A model generated the notes under the pieces. It was not told the origin of the DNA. It did no database searches and was given only the letters and a program-made list of their open reading frames with translations. A stretch of DNA of 64,000 nt from contig NZ_JAAVUQ010000014.1 of assembly GCF_018449515.1 (NCBI RefSeq), positions 62,001 through 126,000 on the forward strand, given 5' to 3'. Both the position numbers and the translations under genes were made by a program. Every line of letters begins with the position of its first letter. Position 1 is the stretch's first letter. The stretch comes from Caballeronia sp. dw_19. GTDB taxonomy: Bacteria; Pseudomonadota; Gammaproteobacteria; Burkholderiales; Burkholderiaceae. This document shows positions 1-9,643 of this stretch, one piece after another.

Positions 1-2
1 CC

Positions 3-2657
3 AACACGCAACTGATTAGCGCAACCGGCGTCACCGGCAATACTTCTGGGTTCACGCTCACCGATCTGGCGGGCAACCCGCTCGCCACCTCGACCGGGAA
101 CATTACCCAAGGCGGCAACACGGTTGCTGTCGGCACTTACAGTTTTACGCTCAGTACCGGCGCCAACACTGGCTTGTATGCGGGTTACGGCCTTAGCCAG
201 CTTGCTTTGCAAGCCGGCCAGACCCTCACGCTCGCAGGCGACACCCCCAACCCCGCCGGGGGCGCCGACATGAAGGCGCAGATCACCGGTAGCGGCAATC
301 TCACAATCGATGCCACAAACAGCATCACTCTGATCAATGCCGCCAATGACTACACCGGCACCACCACTGTTAGCGGCGGCACGCTGGTGCTTGGCAGCGA
401 CAACGCACTGGGCAACACATCTTTACTCGCCCTCAATGCGGGCACGACGGCTGATATCAATGGCAAGACGCAGACGATCGGCGCGCTCGGTGGCGCAGGC
501 ACGCTTAACATCGATGCCGGTAATCTGACGATTAACAACGGCGGCGTCTTCAGCGGCGCCATCAGCGGCAGCAGTGGCGCATTGAATGCGAACGGTGGCA
601 CGCTGATTCTCACCGGTGACAATACTTTTACCGGTGGCACGACGATCAGCGCCGGGACCTTGCAGATTGGCAATGGTGGAACCACGGGCAGCTATGTTGG
701 TGACATCACGGACAACGCAGCACTCACGTTTAACCGCAGTGACGCTACGACCTATGCCGGAGCGGTCAGCGGCACCGGTTCACTGACTCAAGCGGGCAAT
801 GGCACGACTATCCTGACCGGCGCCAACACCTACACCGGTGGCACCACTATCAGCGCCGGTACCCTGCAACTGGGCAACGGCGGCACCACCGGCTCAGTCT
901 CGGGCGACATCACCGATAACGCCGCCTTGATCTTCAATCATTCGGATAGCTTAATTTTCGATTCCGTCATCAGCGGCACCGGATCAGTCACCCAGGACGG
1001 CACCGGCAAACTGGTCTTCAATGGCATCCAGACTTACAGTGGCAATACCAACGTCAATACTGGCACGCTCGCCATCGGCGACGCTGCGCACACCAACGCC
1101 AATTTAGCGGGCAGCGGCCTGGTCACGGTCGGCGCAGCGGGTGCGTTGGGCGGCTATGGCACGGTCACCGGGTCGGTGATTAATGATGGTTTGATTGGCG
1201 TAGGCAATGCGCTGCCCGCTTTCGCCAATGGCCCCGATGCGAGCTTTACGGTTGCCGGCAACCTCGACAATCACGGCATCGTGACGATGGCTAATGGCAC
1301 AGCGGGCGACCGCATGACGGTAGGCGGCACGTATACCTCCAACGGCGGCAAGCTCATGATCGATACTGTGTTGAACGAAGGCGGCGGCGCATCGAACTCC
1401 GATTTACTGATTGCTGGCGCCACTGCCGTCGGTGCCAAGGGCGCCACGCAACTCACGGTGAACAATATCGGCGGTGCCGGAGCGGCGGGCGTCGATAACG
1501 GCATCATGGTGGTTCAGGTTCAGGATCCCACGCACTCGGCCGCTGGCGCGTTCATGCTGAGTGGACGGGTAGTGGCAGGTCCGTATGAATATCAGCTCTT
1601 TCAGGGTGGTGAGCAAAGTGCGGACGGCAACTGGTATCTGCGCTCTGAAGCTCCCACGCCGCCTTCGCCACCAACGCCTCCCACTCCCCCTAGCCCACCG
1701 CAACCGCTTTTCCGCCCCGAAGTGGCCGCTTATCTGGCGAACCAGCATGTGGCCGGGGAAATGTTCGTGCATAGTCTGGATGATCGCGCGAGCGGAACCT
1801 CGCAAAGCGCAGTGAACGGCGATGGCGCAGGTCGTCCCGGTTCAGTCTGGCTGCACATGGAGGGGCGTAACGAAGGCAGCGATAGCAGTGATGGCACCTT
1901 CCACGTAAACACCGATTCGTTCCTGATGCAAGGCGGTGCGGAAGTCGCCCAGAAAAAGCTCACACCCGGCGCTGATCTGCTGCATCTCGGGCTGATGGCA
2001 ACTTACGAGACCGCCCAAAGCAACGCAGAAGCCGCTGGCAACCCGGCGACTGCGCGCGGCAACGTCGCGGGCTATAGCGTTGGCGCCTATGCGACCTGGT
2101 ATCAGAACGATGAAAGTCGGCTTGGCGTTTATGCTGATACGTCGTTGCAATACGGCTGGTTTAACAATAGCGTTTCAGGCGAAGACTTGCCCACGGTGAA
2201 TTACAACGCGCGCGGCTGGGCGATCTCGGGTGAGTTGGGTTATGCGTTTACGCCGCTCAATAACTGGGTGCTCGAACCCCAAGGCCAGTTGATCTACGTC
2301 GACTATCAGGAAGACTCACTGACCGAGCCCAATGGCACGCATGTGAATGGCGCCGATTCCAGCGGTGTGATTACCCGGCTTGGACTGCGGCTGCAACGCA
2401 CCTTCCAGCGCAGCGCCAACAAGAAAATGCAGTTCTACGCCACGGCGAACTGGTGGCACACGAGTACCGATAGCTCGATCTCGTTTAATCAGATACCGGC
2501 AGGTAGTCTTTATCCAGAGAATCGCTATGAGGTAAAGCTTGGGCTCAATGGCGATCTTGGCAAGGACTGGAGCGCCTGGAGCAACGTGAGTGGCGCATGG
2601 GGCGCGCAGAACTATCACGCGTATGTCGTGCGCGCAGGGGTCAAGTATGCGTGGTGA
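3..2657 (+). CDS. Autotransporter (type V secretion), 5' end outside window
   Basis: The reading frame is open from base 3, so the start codon and signal peptide lie before the window; a TTG at 174 is not a real start. The visible part begins in a glycine/threonine/asparagine-rich passenger made of autotransporter-associated beta-strand repeats (repeated TYTGGTTISAGTL-type motifs, nt ~340-1080). A proline-rich linker follows at about nt 1650-1705 (alternating TPPSPP). The last ~280 residues are an outer-membrane beta-barrel translocator ending in an aromatic residue (…VKYAW), as expected for Bam insertion. The passenger would be exposed on or released from the cell surface. Family assignment is firm; its ligand or adhesive role is unknown. 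Confidence 0.93.
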   Translation, partial: NTQLISATGVTGNTSGFTLTDLAGNPLATSTGNITQGGNTVAVGTYSFTLSTGANTGLYAGYGLSQLALQAGQTLTLAGDTPNPAGGADMKAQITGSGNLTIDATNSITLINAANDYTGTTTVSGGTLVLGSDNALGNTSLLALNAGTTADINGKTQTIGALGGAGTLNIDAGNLTINNGGVFSGAISGSSGALNANGGTLILTGDNTFTGGTTISAGTLQIGNGGTTGSYVGDITDNAALTFNRSDATTYAGAVSGTGSLTQAGNGTTILTGANTYTGGTTISAGTLQLGNGGTTGSVSGDITDNAALIFNHSDSLIFDSVISGTGSVTQDGTGKLVFNGIQTYSGNTNVNTGTLAIGDAAHTNANLAGSGLVTVGAAGALGGYGTVTGSVINDGLIGVGNALPAFANGPDASFTVAGNLDNHGIVTMANGTAGDRMTVGGTYTSNGGKLMIDTVLNEGGGASNSDLLIAGATAVGAKGATQLTVNNIGGAGAAGVDNGIMVVQVQDPTHSAAGAFMLSGRVVAGPYEYQLFQGGEQSADGNWYLRSEAPTPPSPPTPPTPPSPPQPLFRPEVAAYLANQHVAGEMFVHSLDDRASGTSQSAVNGDGAGRPGSVWLHMEGRNEGSDSSDGTFHVNTDSFLMQGGAEVAQKKLTPGADLLHLGLMATYETAQSNAEAAGNPATARGNVAGYSVGAYATWYQNDESRLGVYADTSLQYGWFNNSVSGEDLPTVNYNARGWAISGELGYAFTPLNNWVLEPQGQLIYVDYQEDSLTEPNGTHVNGADSSGVITRLGLRLQRTFQRSANKKMQFYATANWWHTSTDSSISFNQIPAGSLYPENRYEVKLGLNGDLGKDWSAWSNVSGAWGAQNYHAYVVRAGVKYAW
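597..1004 (+). repeat. Two tandem 68-residue passenger repeats
   Basis: Nt 597-800 and 801-1004 encode two adjacent 68-aa units that are very similar (both contain GGTTISAGTLQ[IL]GNGGTTGS and GDITDNAAL). A shorter, diverged unit follows. Such beta-helix repeats commonly expand or contract by recombination in autotransporter passengers. Confidence 0.8.
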
Positions 2658-2684
2658 TAAGGGCGGCTTATATAACTCGCAGGC

Positions 2685-2708
2685 GGCTCTGCCCGAGAGC
2701 CTTGTTCC
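2685..2708 (+). terminator. Candidate terminator after autotransporter
   Basis: GGCTCT / AGAGCC stem with a 5-nt loop (GCCCG) about 28 nt after the autotransporter stop, followed by a short T-rich stretch (TTGTT). The stem is short and the T-run is weak. Confidence 0.4.
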
Positions 2709-2763
2709 AAACGATCGGTGTGTGTCGTAAGCTGCATGGCGATGTCAATCCAGGGAGACTCAG

Positions 2764-3705
2764 GTGCGTTTGCGACATATCGAAATCTTCAGTGCGATCA
2801 TGCTCACCGGCTCGACCAACGGCGCGGCCCAGCTTCTGCACATCTCGCAGCCCGCCGTCAGCAAAATGCTGCAGCACGCCGAGCAGTCCGCCGGTTTCGC
2901 GCTGTTCCTGCGCAGCAAAGGCAAACTTGTACCGACCCCCGAGGCGCTGCGGCTGCGCGAAGAACTCGGCCCGTTCGATGAACAACTCAAGCGGATCCGG
3001 CGTCTTGTCACGAGCTTGGCGCACGGCGCTGACCGACCGTTGCGGGTAGCCGCTACGCCGGCGCTTGCACACCACGCGTTGCCGCAGGTCATGGCGCGCT
3101 GGTGCCGCGCGTTCCCGCAGTCCAAGTGCGAACTGAGCGTCGCGCACACCCGCGAGATCGAACACGCGCTGCTGTTCGACGAGATCGAACTCGGGTTGAC
3201 CATGCGGCCCGTCTCCCATCCCAACCTGGTTGCCACGCCCGTGTGCGAAAGTACGCTGTGCGCCATTGCACCGGCCGGCTGGTGGGCGGACACCCTGCTC
3301 GACCAGCCGCTGACAGCAGACGATCTGGCAGGGCAACCGCTGATCACCATCGATCCAGACGACTACCTTGGGGCGATCCTCTCCGCGTGGCTCGATGAGG
3401 CCGCCCAGCCCCCAGTCAGCAATTTGTCGGTGCAGACTTATCCGCTTGCGAAGTCGCTGGTGCAGCAGCGCATCGGCATCGCGATAGTCGATTCGTTCAC
3501 GGCGAATTATCCCCAGCTTCATCCGGACATCCAGATCCGGCCGCTCGCGATTAACGAAACCCTGCAGGTGTACGCAGTGACCGAACACTCGCGACCGCCG
3601 CCGCAATCAGCGGAGCGGCTCATCCAGTTCCTGCGTGACGATGCGCCCGGGTCGTCGACCAGGACATCGGCCAGGACATCGACCGGCGAGTCGTCGCGGA
3701 GTTAG
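2764..3705 (+). CDS. LysR-family transcriptional regulator
   Basis: 313 aa, GTG start preceded by GGGAGA. The N-terminal winged HTH (residues ~1-60, with AAQLLHISQPAVSKMLQ as the recognition region) is followed by a LysR substrate-binding domain. It lies in the same direction just before a D-amino-acid dehydrogenase gene, so control of that gene is plausible. The inducer cannot be read from the sequence. Confidence 0.9.
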   Translation: MRLRHIEIFSAIMLTGSTNGAAQLLHISQPAVSKMLQHAEQSAGFALFLRSKGKLVPTPEALRLREELGPFDEQLKRIRRLVTSLAHGADRPLRVAATPALAHHALPQVMARWCRAFPQSKCELSVAHTREIEHALLFDEIELGLTMRPVSHPNLVATPVCESTLCAIAPAGWWADTLLDQPLTADDLAGQPLITIDPDDYLGAILSAWLDEAAQPPVSNLSVQTYPLAKSLVQQRIGIAIVDSFTANYPQLHPDIQIRPLAINETLQVYAVTEHSRPPPQSAERLIQFLRDDAPGSSTRTSARTSTGESSRS

Positions 3706-3717
3706 ATGCCGTTGCGA

Positions 3718-3742
3718 GCGCTATAACCAGCGGCTATAGCGC
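3718..3742. promoter_or_regulatory. Palindrome between lysR and dadA-like gene
   Basis: Perfect 8-bp arms GCGCTATA / TATAGCGC separated by 9 nt, 13 bp after the lysR stop and 80 bp before the next start. It contains the T-N11-A spacing of LysR sites but could also be an RNA hairpin; no T-run follows. Confidence 0.4.
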
Positions 3743-3822
3743 GAGCGCTGGTCGATATTGGACGCCGTTTGCGAGCTGCAGAACAATGTCCTCCAGCTCA
3801 ACCAACCACTGACCTATATCCC

Positions 3823-5073
3823 ATGCATGTGCTCGTACTTGGAGCCGGAGTCACCGGTCTGGCCACGGCCTGGTATCTGCGGGAGGACGGCCACACCGTC
3901 ACCGTCGTAGAACGCAATGAGGACGTTGCACTCGAATCCAGCTTTGCTAACGGCGGACAGCTTTCGTACAGCTATGTCGCACCGCTCGCCGGTCCGGGGG
4001 TACTGTCAAAGCTGCCGTCCTGGCTGTTGCGCCGTGACTCGCCGATCCGCTTTCGACCGCGCCTCGACCCGGACCAGTGGCGTTGGCTTGCGCAGTTTGT
4101 CTGTGCTTGCACGCAGCGTAAAAGCGAGTTGTCTACCCGGAGATTGTTGGCGCTCTCGTTCCTGAGCCGTGATTTGATGCGGCAACTGCAGGCTAGCGAG
4201 CCAGGCTTGTACTTCAGCCATTCGAATGCCGGCAAGCTGGTGGTGCACCGCAAGCGCGCTTCATTCGACGCCGCGTTGCGTCTGCTCGATTATCAACGCT
4301 CGCTCGGCTGCGAACAGCAAGCGCTCGATACCCGTGAGTGTGTGCAGAAAGAACCAGCGCTGGCGCATCTCGCTGGGCAGTTGCAAGGGGGCATCTTCAC
4401 GCCCAGCGAAGACAGTGGCGACTGCTATCAGTTTTGTGTCGAGATGAGCCGTCTGCTGCGAGCACGCGGCGTGGAATTCCGGCTCGGTACGACGGTCACG
4501 GCCTTGCGTCGCGCGAAGGCTCGCGCCCAACGGGTCGAGGCAGTGGCCGACGACAAGACCATCGATGCTGATCAAATCGTGCTGGCAGCCGGCGCCGCCA
4601 GTGCCGCGCTGCTCAAGCCGCTAGGTCTGCGGGTTCCGCTTTATCCGTTGAAGGGCTATAGCCTGACCGCCCAGGTCGACCCGCACGGCAACGCGCCGCA
4701 CATCAGCATCACCGACTTTGAACGCAAGATCGTCTATGCCCGGCTCGGCGACCGGCTGAGGATCGCCGGCATGGCAGACGTCACCGGTCGTCAAGCGGAT
4801 ATCGATCCGTCTCGCGTCGCGACGCTACGCGCTGAATCGGCTGCGGCGTTTCCGAGCGCCGGTAATTTCGATGAAGCCACCGTCTGGTGCGGCCTTCGGC
4901 CCGCCACGCCGCACAGCACCCCGATCATCGATTCAACGCAATACGAAAACCTCTGGCTCAACCTCGGACAAGGTGCACTTGGTTTTACACTCGCGCTTGC
5001 AAGCGGCCGATCGATTGCAGATCTGATCGCACGGCGCCCTCCGGCAGTGCCGCTCGACGGTTTTACGCTGTAA
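3823..5073 (+). CDS. dadA: D-amino-acid dehydrogenase-like FAD oxidoreductase
   Basis: 416 aa from the ATG at 3823; an upstream in-frame ATG at 3769 adds 18 residues with no similarity to the family. The N-terminus has the FAD dinucleotide-binding motif GAGVTGLATAWYL and an acidic strand end (VVERNE); the C-terminus has the family's GLRPATP…LGQGALGFTLA region. DadA-type enzymes oxidise D-amino acids to 2-oxo acids and pass electrons to the respiratory chain. Placed after a LysR gene and before a convergent 2-hydroxyacid dehydrogenase. The substrate may be a D-amino acid other than alanine. Confidence 0.85.
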   Translation: MHVLVLGAGVTGLATAWYLREDGHTVTVVERNEDVALESSFANGGQLSYSYVAPLAGPGVLSKLPSWLLRRDSPIRFRPRLDPDQWRWLAQFVCACTQRKSELSTRRLLALSFLSRDLMRQLQASEPGLYFSHSNAGKLVVHRKRASFDAALRLLDYQRSLGCEQQALDTRECVQKEPALAHLAGQLQGGIFTPSEDSGDCYQFCVEMSRLLRARGVEFRLGTTVTALRRAKARAQRVEAVADDKTIDADQIVLAAGAASAALLKPLGLRVPLYPLKGYSLTAQVDPHGNAPHISITDFERKIVYARLGDRLRIAGMADVTGRQADIDPSRVATLRAESAAAFPSAGNFDEATVWCGLRPATPHSTPIIDSTQYENLWLNLGQGALGFTLALASGRSIADLIARRPPAVPLDGFTL

Positions 5074-5090
5074 GCGCTCGCATTGCCACG

Positions 5091-6491
5091 CTAAAAAATC
5101 TTGCCGGGGTTCAGGATGCGTGCGGGGTCCAGTGCTTGTTTGATCGCGCGCATTGACGCTACATCCGCCTCCGAACGCGTCAAGTGCAGGAAGTGTTTCT
5201 TCTTGATTCCTATGCCATGCTCCGCGGAAATGGATCCCCGGAAGTCTCTCGTCACGTCGTAGATGACCTGGTCGATTGCATCGTGATCGTGCTTCGGCAG
5301 GCGAGGCACGTCCACCACAATATGGATATTCCCATCGCCAAGATGGCCGTAGATCATGATCGTGGCGTCCGGCCATTGGGCGCGCAGTTGCGCCTCGCAG
5401 CGTGACGCGGCCTCGCCCACTTGCGCAATGGAAAAGCTCACGTCGTAAGCCGCGTGATTCGGGATGAAGCGCTGATATTCGCCGGGTGCATCGCGGATTG
5501 CCCAGAATGCCTGCGCATGCGCCTCGGTCGAAGCCAGCGCGGCGTCGGTCACTACGCCCTCCTCCAGCATTGCGGCCAGGAACTCTTCGAACGCGTCACC
5601 GTGCCGGACGGGATCGGTTCCAACACTTTCCAGCAACACATAGAACGGATGCGGCGAGTCAAGCGGGGCACGCAAATTGTCCAGGTTGGCAAGCACGGTA
5701 TCGTGATAACCCGCCCACATGACCTCGAACGCCGATACACCTGGAGCCAGCCCTGCCTGAGCGCGCCGCAGCAGCGTGGTGACGGCGTCGAAACTGGGCA
5801 ATCCACACCATGCTGTCGCCGTTGCCGTGGGCTTTGGACGCAGACGCAGCACCGCGCGGGTGATGACCGCGAGCGTGCCTTCGCTGCCGATCAGCAAGTT
5901 GCGCAGATCGTAACCGCTGTTGTCCTTGATCATCTTGTTGAGGCCGCCCACGATCGCGCCGCTCGCCAGCACGGCCTCGATGCCCAGCACCTGGTCGCGC
6001 ATCATGCCGTACTTGATGACCCGATTGCCGCCCGCGTTGGTGGCGAGGTTGCCGCCAATGGAACAACTGCCGCGCGCGCCAAGGTCAAGAGGGAAATAGA
6101 AGCCGGCCGCGCTGGCCGCGTCCTGAACCACTTGCAGCGGCGTGCCGGCCTGAACCGTCATGGTGCCCGACACCGCGTCGATCTCCACGATCTGGTTCAT
6201 GCGATCAAGACTTAGCGCGACCTCGTCGCCGCGTAGATTGGCGCCGCCTACCAATCCTGTCAGTCCGCCTTGCGTGACGACCGGCTGCGAGTAGCGAGTA
6301 CAAATCTCGAGCGCAGCCACGACCTCGCGGGTGTCGCGCGGCCTGATGAGCGCCAGCGGCACCGCGCTCGGCAGTCCGCTCCAGTCCTCGACACGGCGAT
6401 CGCCAAACTCACTCGGCAACGCCACAACCTGTGCGCCGAGCGCTTCCCGTAACGCGCTGACTGCTTCGCCTGGTGTTGCGTTTGCTTCCAT
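5091..6491 (-). CDS. FAD-linked D-2-hydroxyacid dehydrogenase (GlcD/DLD type)
   Basis: 466 aa. The PCMH-type FAD-binding domain contains GGLTGLVGGAN (near residue 100) and GGNLATNAGGNRVIKYG. The C-terminal FAD-oxidase cap has GHLGDGNIH and the terminal SAEHGIGIKK…LDPARILNPGKIF block typical of D-lactate, glycolate and D-2-hydroxyglutarate dehydrogenases. It is convergent with the dadA-like gene (17-bp gap). The exact hydroxyacid cannot be decided. Confidence 0.9.
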   Translation of the reverse strand: MEANATPGEAVSALREALGAQVVALPSEFGDRRVEDWSGLPSAVPLALIRPRDTREVVAALEICTRYSQPVVTQGGLTGLVGGANLRGDEVALSLDRMNQIVEIDAVSGTMTVQAGTPLQVVQDAASAAGFYFPLDLGARGSCSIGGNLATNAGGNRVIKYGMMRDQVLGIEAVLASGAIVGGLNKMIKDNSGYDLRNLLIGSEGTLAVITRAVLRLRPKPTATATAWCGLPSFDAVTTLLRRAQAGLAPGVSAFEVMWAGYHDTVLANLDNLRAPLDSPHPFYVLLESVGTDPVRHGDAFEEFLAAMLEEGVVTDAALASTEAHAQAFWAIRDAPGEYQRFIPNHAAYDVSFSIAQVGEAASRCEAQLRAQWPDATIMIYGHLGDGNIHIVVDVPRLPKHDHDAIDQVIYDVTRDFRGSISAEHGIGIKKKHFLHLTRSEADVASMRAIKQALDPARILNPGKIF

Positions 6492-6654
6492 CTCCTGTCT
6501 CCTCGATGCACGGCTTCAATCGCGCCGCCGCACTCTGTATTCTGATCACCCAATCGTATAACCGCCAAGGAACACTACACCGCCGATTTTAGTTTGATGC
6601 ACAGTTCCGGCCGAGATGAAGTTGATAGGGCGAATTGACTCACGAAACCAAGCC

Positions 6655-7110
6655 TCAGGCCGCGATGTGTTTCTGCATGAACACACTCAGTGGGTCGTTC
6701 GTGTAATCGCCAAACGGTCCCCGGCGCTCATAGCCGGCTGAGGCATAGAGAGCCAGCGCCTCATGTTGGTACGGCCCGGTTTCAAGCTTGAGTAACTTGC
6801 AGCCAGAGCCTGTTGCCCCTGACTCGAGCAGAGCCAGGAGGTTTTTGGCGACGCCTTGCCCCCGGCCGCGAGGACTGACATACATGCGTTTGAGTTCGCC
6901 AAATTCAGGGCAGAGGACAATCGCCCCACAGCCGATTGCCTGGCCCGTACTATCCCTCGCAACGGCAAACAAGACGTCGGGTTGCTTCAACGATGCCAAG
7001 TCCAGGGCATGCCGGCTCTCTGGCGGGTACAGGGTGTCCTGGTAAGCGTCCAGCTCGGCAACGAGGGCGATTACGTCAGGCTGATCGGGTGATTCGAAGG
7101 CGATGGCCAT
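6655..7110 (-). CDS. GNAT-family N-acetyltransferase
   Basis: 151 aa. The acetyl-CoA binding motif A is visible as RMYVSPRGRGQGVAKNLL (middle), followed by LKLETGPYQHEALALYASAGYERRGPFGDY, a pattern shared with small GNATs of the PanM/YjhQ size class. Monocistronic, about 160 bp beyond the start of the 2-hydroxyacid dehydrogenase gene. Acceptor unknown. Confidence 0.85.
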   Translation of the reverse strand: MAIAFESPDQPDVIALVAELDAYQDTLYPPESRHALDLASLKQPDVLFAVARDSTGQAIGCGAIVLCPEFGELKRMYVSPRGRGQGVAKNLLALLESGATGSGCKLLKLETGPYQHEALALYASAGYERRGPFGDYTNDPLSVFMQKHIAA

Positions 7111-7311
7111 GGCTGAAGAAGGGGAAATTTGACGAAAAGGAAGTTAAAGTACGCCACGCTTCGGAAATTTGTTTTAAGTGAGCATACAGGGCATCATCGG
7201 CCCATTGCCCCACTTACTCAACTTCCCCGCAGTCCTCGACCAAGCAACAGCCCCGCGTCGCGAAGGCGCAAACGGCTCTCCCAATGAACGCCAGGATATC
7301 TACCGCACCGT

Positions 7312-8211
7312 CTAACCAGCGATACCCTTGCCATCCGACCAGCTCTCAACATACTTGACGAGTTCAGTCATGTCGCGAGCCTTGCCGTCCTGCATTGCCG
7401 CGTAATTCCATACCTGACGTGCGGTGTTACCTAACCACATCGGCACGCCAAGCGCCTGGCACTCTTCCACCGCGAGTCCGATGTCCTTGCAGACGCTGCC
7501 GATCGGAAAGCCGAAATCGAACGTGCGCGGCAACACCTGCTTCGGAAATTTATCGAGTGTCGCGCCGTTCTTGCCACTGCCCGCGTTGAACACCGACATC
7601 ATCACGTCCGGGTCGAGTCCGCCCTTCACCCCGGCTACGAACGCTTCAGAGGTAATCGCAAACGCCGTCGACGAAAGCATGTTGTTCAGCAGCTTGAGCA
7701 ATTGTGCCTGACCTGCCTTTTCTCCTACGATGAACACCTTCCCGAAGATATCGAATAGTTCGCGCACCTGAGCAATCGCTTCCGGCTTGCCCGCGGCCAT
7801 GACGGCGAGCGTGCCTTTTTGCGCGCCGGCCGCGCCGCCGCTGATGGGGGCATCGACGGTTTCGATGCCTTTTTCAAGCAGTCCCGCCGCCACTTCCTGT
7901 TCCGTGCGCGAGCCGACGGTGGACAGGTCGACCAGGATCCTGATCGTCTTGCCATCTACCAAACCGTCTGCACCCAATGCGACTTCCTTGAAGATCGCGG
8001 GCGTGGGCAGGCTCGTGAAGACGACGTGCGCGCTATCGGCCACTTCGCGCGCGCTACTTGCCACCTGCGCGCCGATAGCCGATAACTCCGCCAGGGCATG
8101 CGCGTCGCGATCGTAGATCACCAGGGAATGACCGTGCTCGATCAAACGACGCGCCATGGGACGCCCCATGACGCCAACACCCACAAAGCCCAACTTCATA
8201 TGCTCCGACAT
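7312..8211 (-). CDS. NAD(P)-dependent beta-hydroxyacid dehydrogenase (first of three)
   Basis: 299 aa of the 3-hydroxyisobutyrate/tartronate-semialdehyde reductase family: N-terminal Rossmann motif GFVGVGVMGRPMA, substrate-site DAPISGGAAGAQKGTL, and the catalytic-lysine helix LLKLLNNMLSS. The ATG at 8211 has AAGGAAG upstream; the internal ATG at 8199 is an alternative. Last gene of the GntR-SDR-PrpD-dehydrogenase run. Three paralogues lie in this one island, suggesting different hydroxyacid steps. Confidence 0.9.
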   Translation of the reverse strand: MSEHMKLGFVGVGVMGRPMARRLIEHGHSLVIYDRDAHALAELSAIGAQVASSAREVADSAHVVFTSLPTPAIFKEVALGADGLVDGKTIRILVDLSTVGSRTEQEVAAGLLEKGIETVDAPISGGAAGAQKGTLAVMAAGKPEAIAQVRELFDIFGKVFIVGEKAGQAQLLKLLNNMLSSTAFAITSEAFVAGVKGGLDPDVMMSVFNAGSGKNGATLDKFPKQVLPRTFDFGFPIGSVCKDIGLAVEECQALGVPMWLGNTARQVWNYAAMQDGKARDMTELVKYVESWSDGKGIAG

Positions 8212-8265
8212 GATGCTTCCTTGACAGTGATGAATGGTGTACTTGCCATATGCGCGCTTATAGAC

Positions 8266-9609
8266 TTACAAACAGGCGAGCTGCATGGGCAAGGACGCAT
8301 CAGGCGCGCTTTCCAGCGCCCATAGCGCGTCGATCAATGGGTTCGGCTTGCAACCAGAGCCGCCGTATTCAGCTAGCTCCCTGAGCTTGTTTTCCAGGTC
8401 AGTGTCCGCGAGCGGCGCTTGCAGGCTGCCGCGCGCTGCATCGATACGGCGCGACATCGTCTCGCCCGAGCGCAACGTGAGCGTCACCTGCGCAGCTTCG
8501 ACGGAATATGCGGGGCCATCGACGAAATCCAGACGGCTGGCGAAGGCCCGCAACAGTGGATCAGCCACTGCGGCATCGGTAAATTCAGCGAGACCTGCGC
8601 GGCCTCGGGCAAGCGCGACCGCCACGCTGTGTTGCGCGCTGACCTGTGCTTCGCGGCCAAGCGTGATGTTCGGCCGGTCGGTTCGTGCGCGCAGCAGCGG
8701 GTGACCTCTCAGCGTTACGCGCTCGACATCGGCGAAAGAGAAGCCCGGTGTCGCCGATAACCCCAGGCACGCCTCAATCACCGGATTAAGCACGACGCCG
8801 CACGGGTAAGGCTTGTACGTATTCGATAAGAGCGCCCATTCGCGGCCGATTGTGGCGAATGCTGCGTCCACGCTGGCGTCGGTGGCTTCGCTCAGCACGC
8901 GCAGGAAGCCGCGCTCGCCTTCGATGGGCCGCTCGGGTCCGGCCAACCCTTCTTGCGCGAGCAGCGCCGAGAGCAGGCCGTTACGGGCGGCATTGCCCAC
9001 GCTGATGCTCTTCGACATGCTGCCCAGCGTTTCGACCAGCCCGGACGATTGCGCCGATGCATGGCCAAAGGCCCAGCCGATTTTCGCAGCGTCCAGATTC
9101 AGGACTTTCGCAATGGCCGCCGCCGCGCCGAACACACCGCAGGTGGAGGTGATGTGCCAGCCTCGCTGATAATGCCCCGGCGACACCGCATTGCCCAACC
9201 GGCACTCGATTTCCACGCCGAGTACGAACGCCAGCAACCATTGCCGGCCGCTCAGCAGTGACTCCTGAGCGAGCGCGAACAACGGCGCGGCCACCGGCGC
9301 AGTAGGGTGAATGATGGTGGGCAAGTGGGTATCGTCGAAATCGAAGACGTTCGCGCTCATCGCGTTCAGCGCGGCCGCATTCAGGATGTCGGTCTTCTCC
9401 CCGCGTCCGACAAGCCCCGCTTCATGCCCCGAACTGAAACGGCCGTACACGTTCACGGCTTTACTGATGCCCGGGTCCGAGCACCCCGCAAGCGCCACTG
9501 CGAAGTAATTCACCAGCGCGCGCTTCGCCTCGTGACGAACCTTCGGCGGAATGTCTTCCCACTGCGTCTGCGCGACGAACGAGGCCAGCGTACGCGTGAT
9601 GTCTTTCAT
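8266..9609 (-). CDS. MmgE/PrpD-family protein
   Basis: 447 aa, full length for the family (2-methylcitrate dehydratase, cis-aconitate decarboxylase and relatives). Recognisable features are the N-terminal helical region with ALVNYFAVALAGCSDPG, the FDFDDTHLPTIIHPTAPV motif and the C-terminal GRPNITLGREAQVSAQHSVA-type region. It probably dehydrates or isomerises a hydroxy-carboxylate. It sits 34 bp after the SDR gene and 54 bp before the dehydrogenase gene. No prpB/prpC are nearby, so classical methylcitrate metabolism is unlikely. Confidence 0.88.
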   Translation of the reverse strand: MKDITRTLASFVAQTQWEDIPPKVRHEAKRALVNYFAVALAGCSDPGISKAVNVYGRFSSGHEAGLVGRGEKTDILNAAALNAMSANVFDFDDTHLPTIIHPTAPVAAPLFALAQESLLSGRQWLLAFVLGVEIECRLGNAVSPGHYQRGWHITSTCGVFGAAAAIAKVLNLDAAKIGWAFGHASAQSSGLVETLGSMSKSISVGNAARNGLLSALLAQEGLAGPERPIEGERGFLRVLSEATDASVDAAFATIGREWALLSNTYKPYPCGVVLNPVIEACLGLSATPGFSFADVERVTLRGHPLLRARTDRPNITLGREAQVSAQHSVAVALARGRAGLAEFTDAAVADPLLRAFASRLDFVDGPAYSVEAAQVTLTLRSGETMSRRIDAARGSLQAPLADTDLENKLRELAEYGGSGCKPNPLIDALWALESAPDASLPMQLACL

Positions 9610-9643
9610 GAATGTCTCCTCCCTCCGTACCGAGACGGGGCGT

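Noticed and set aside
2668..3606. 312-codon minus-strand frame over the LysR gene
   Set aside because: Lies antisense to a clear LysR gene and its translation is arginine-rich with no family pattern.
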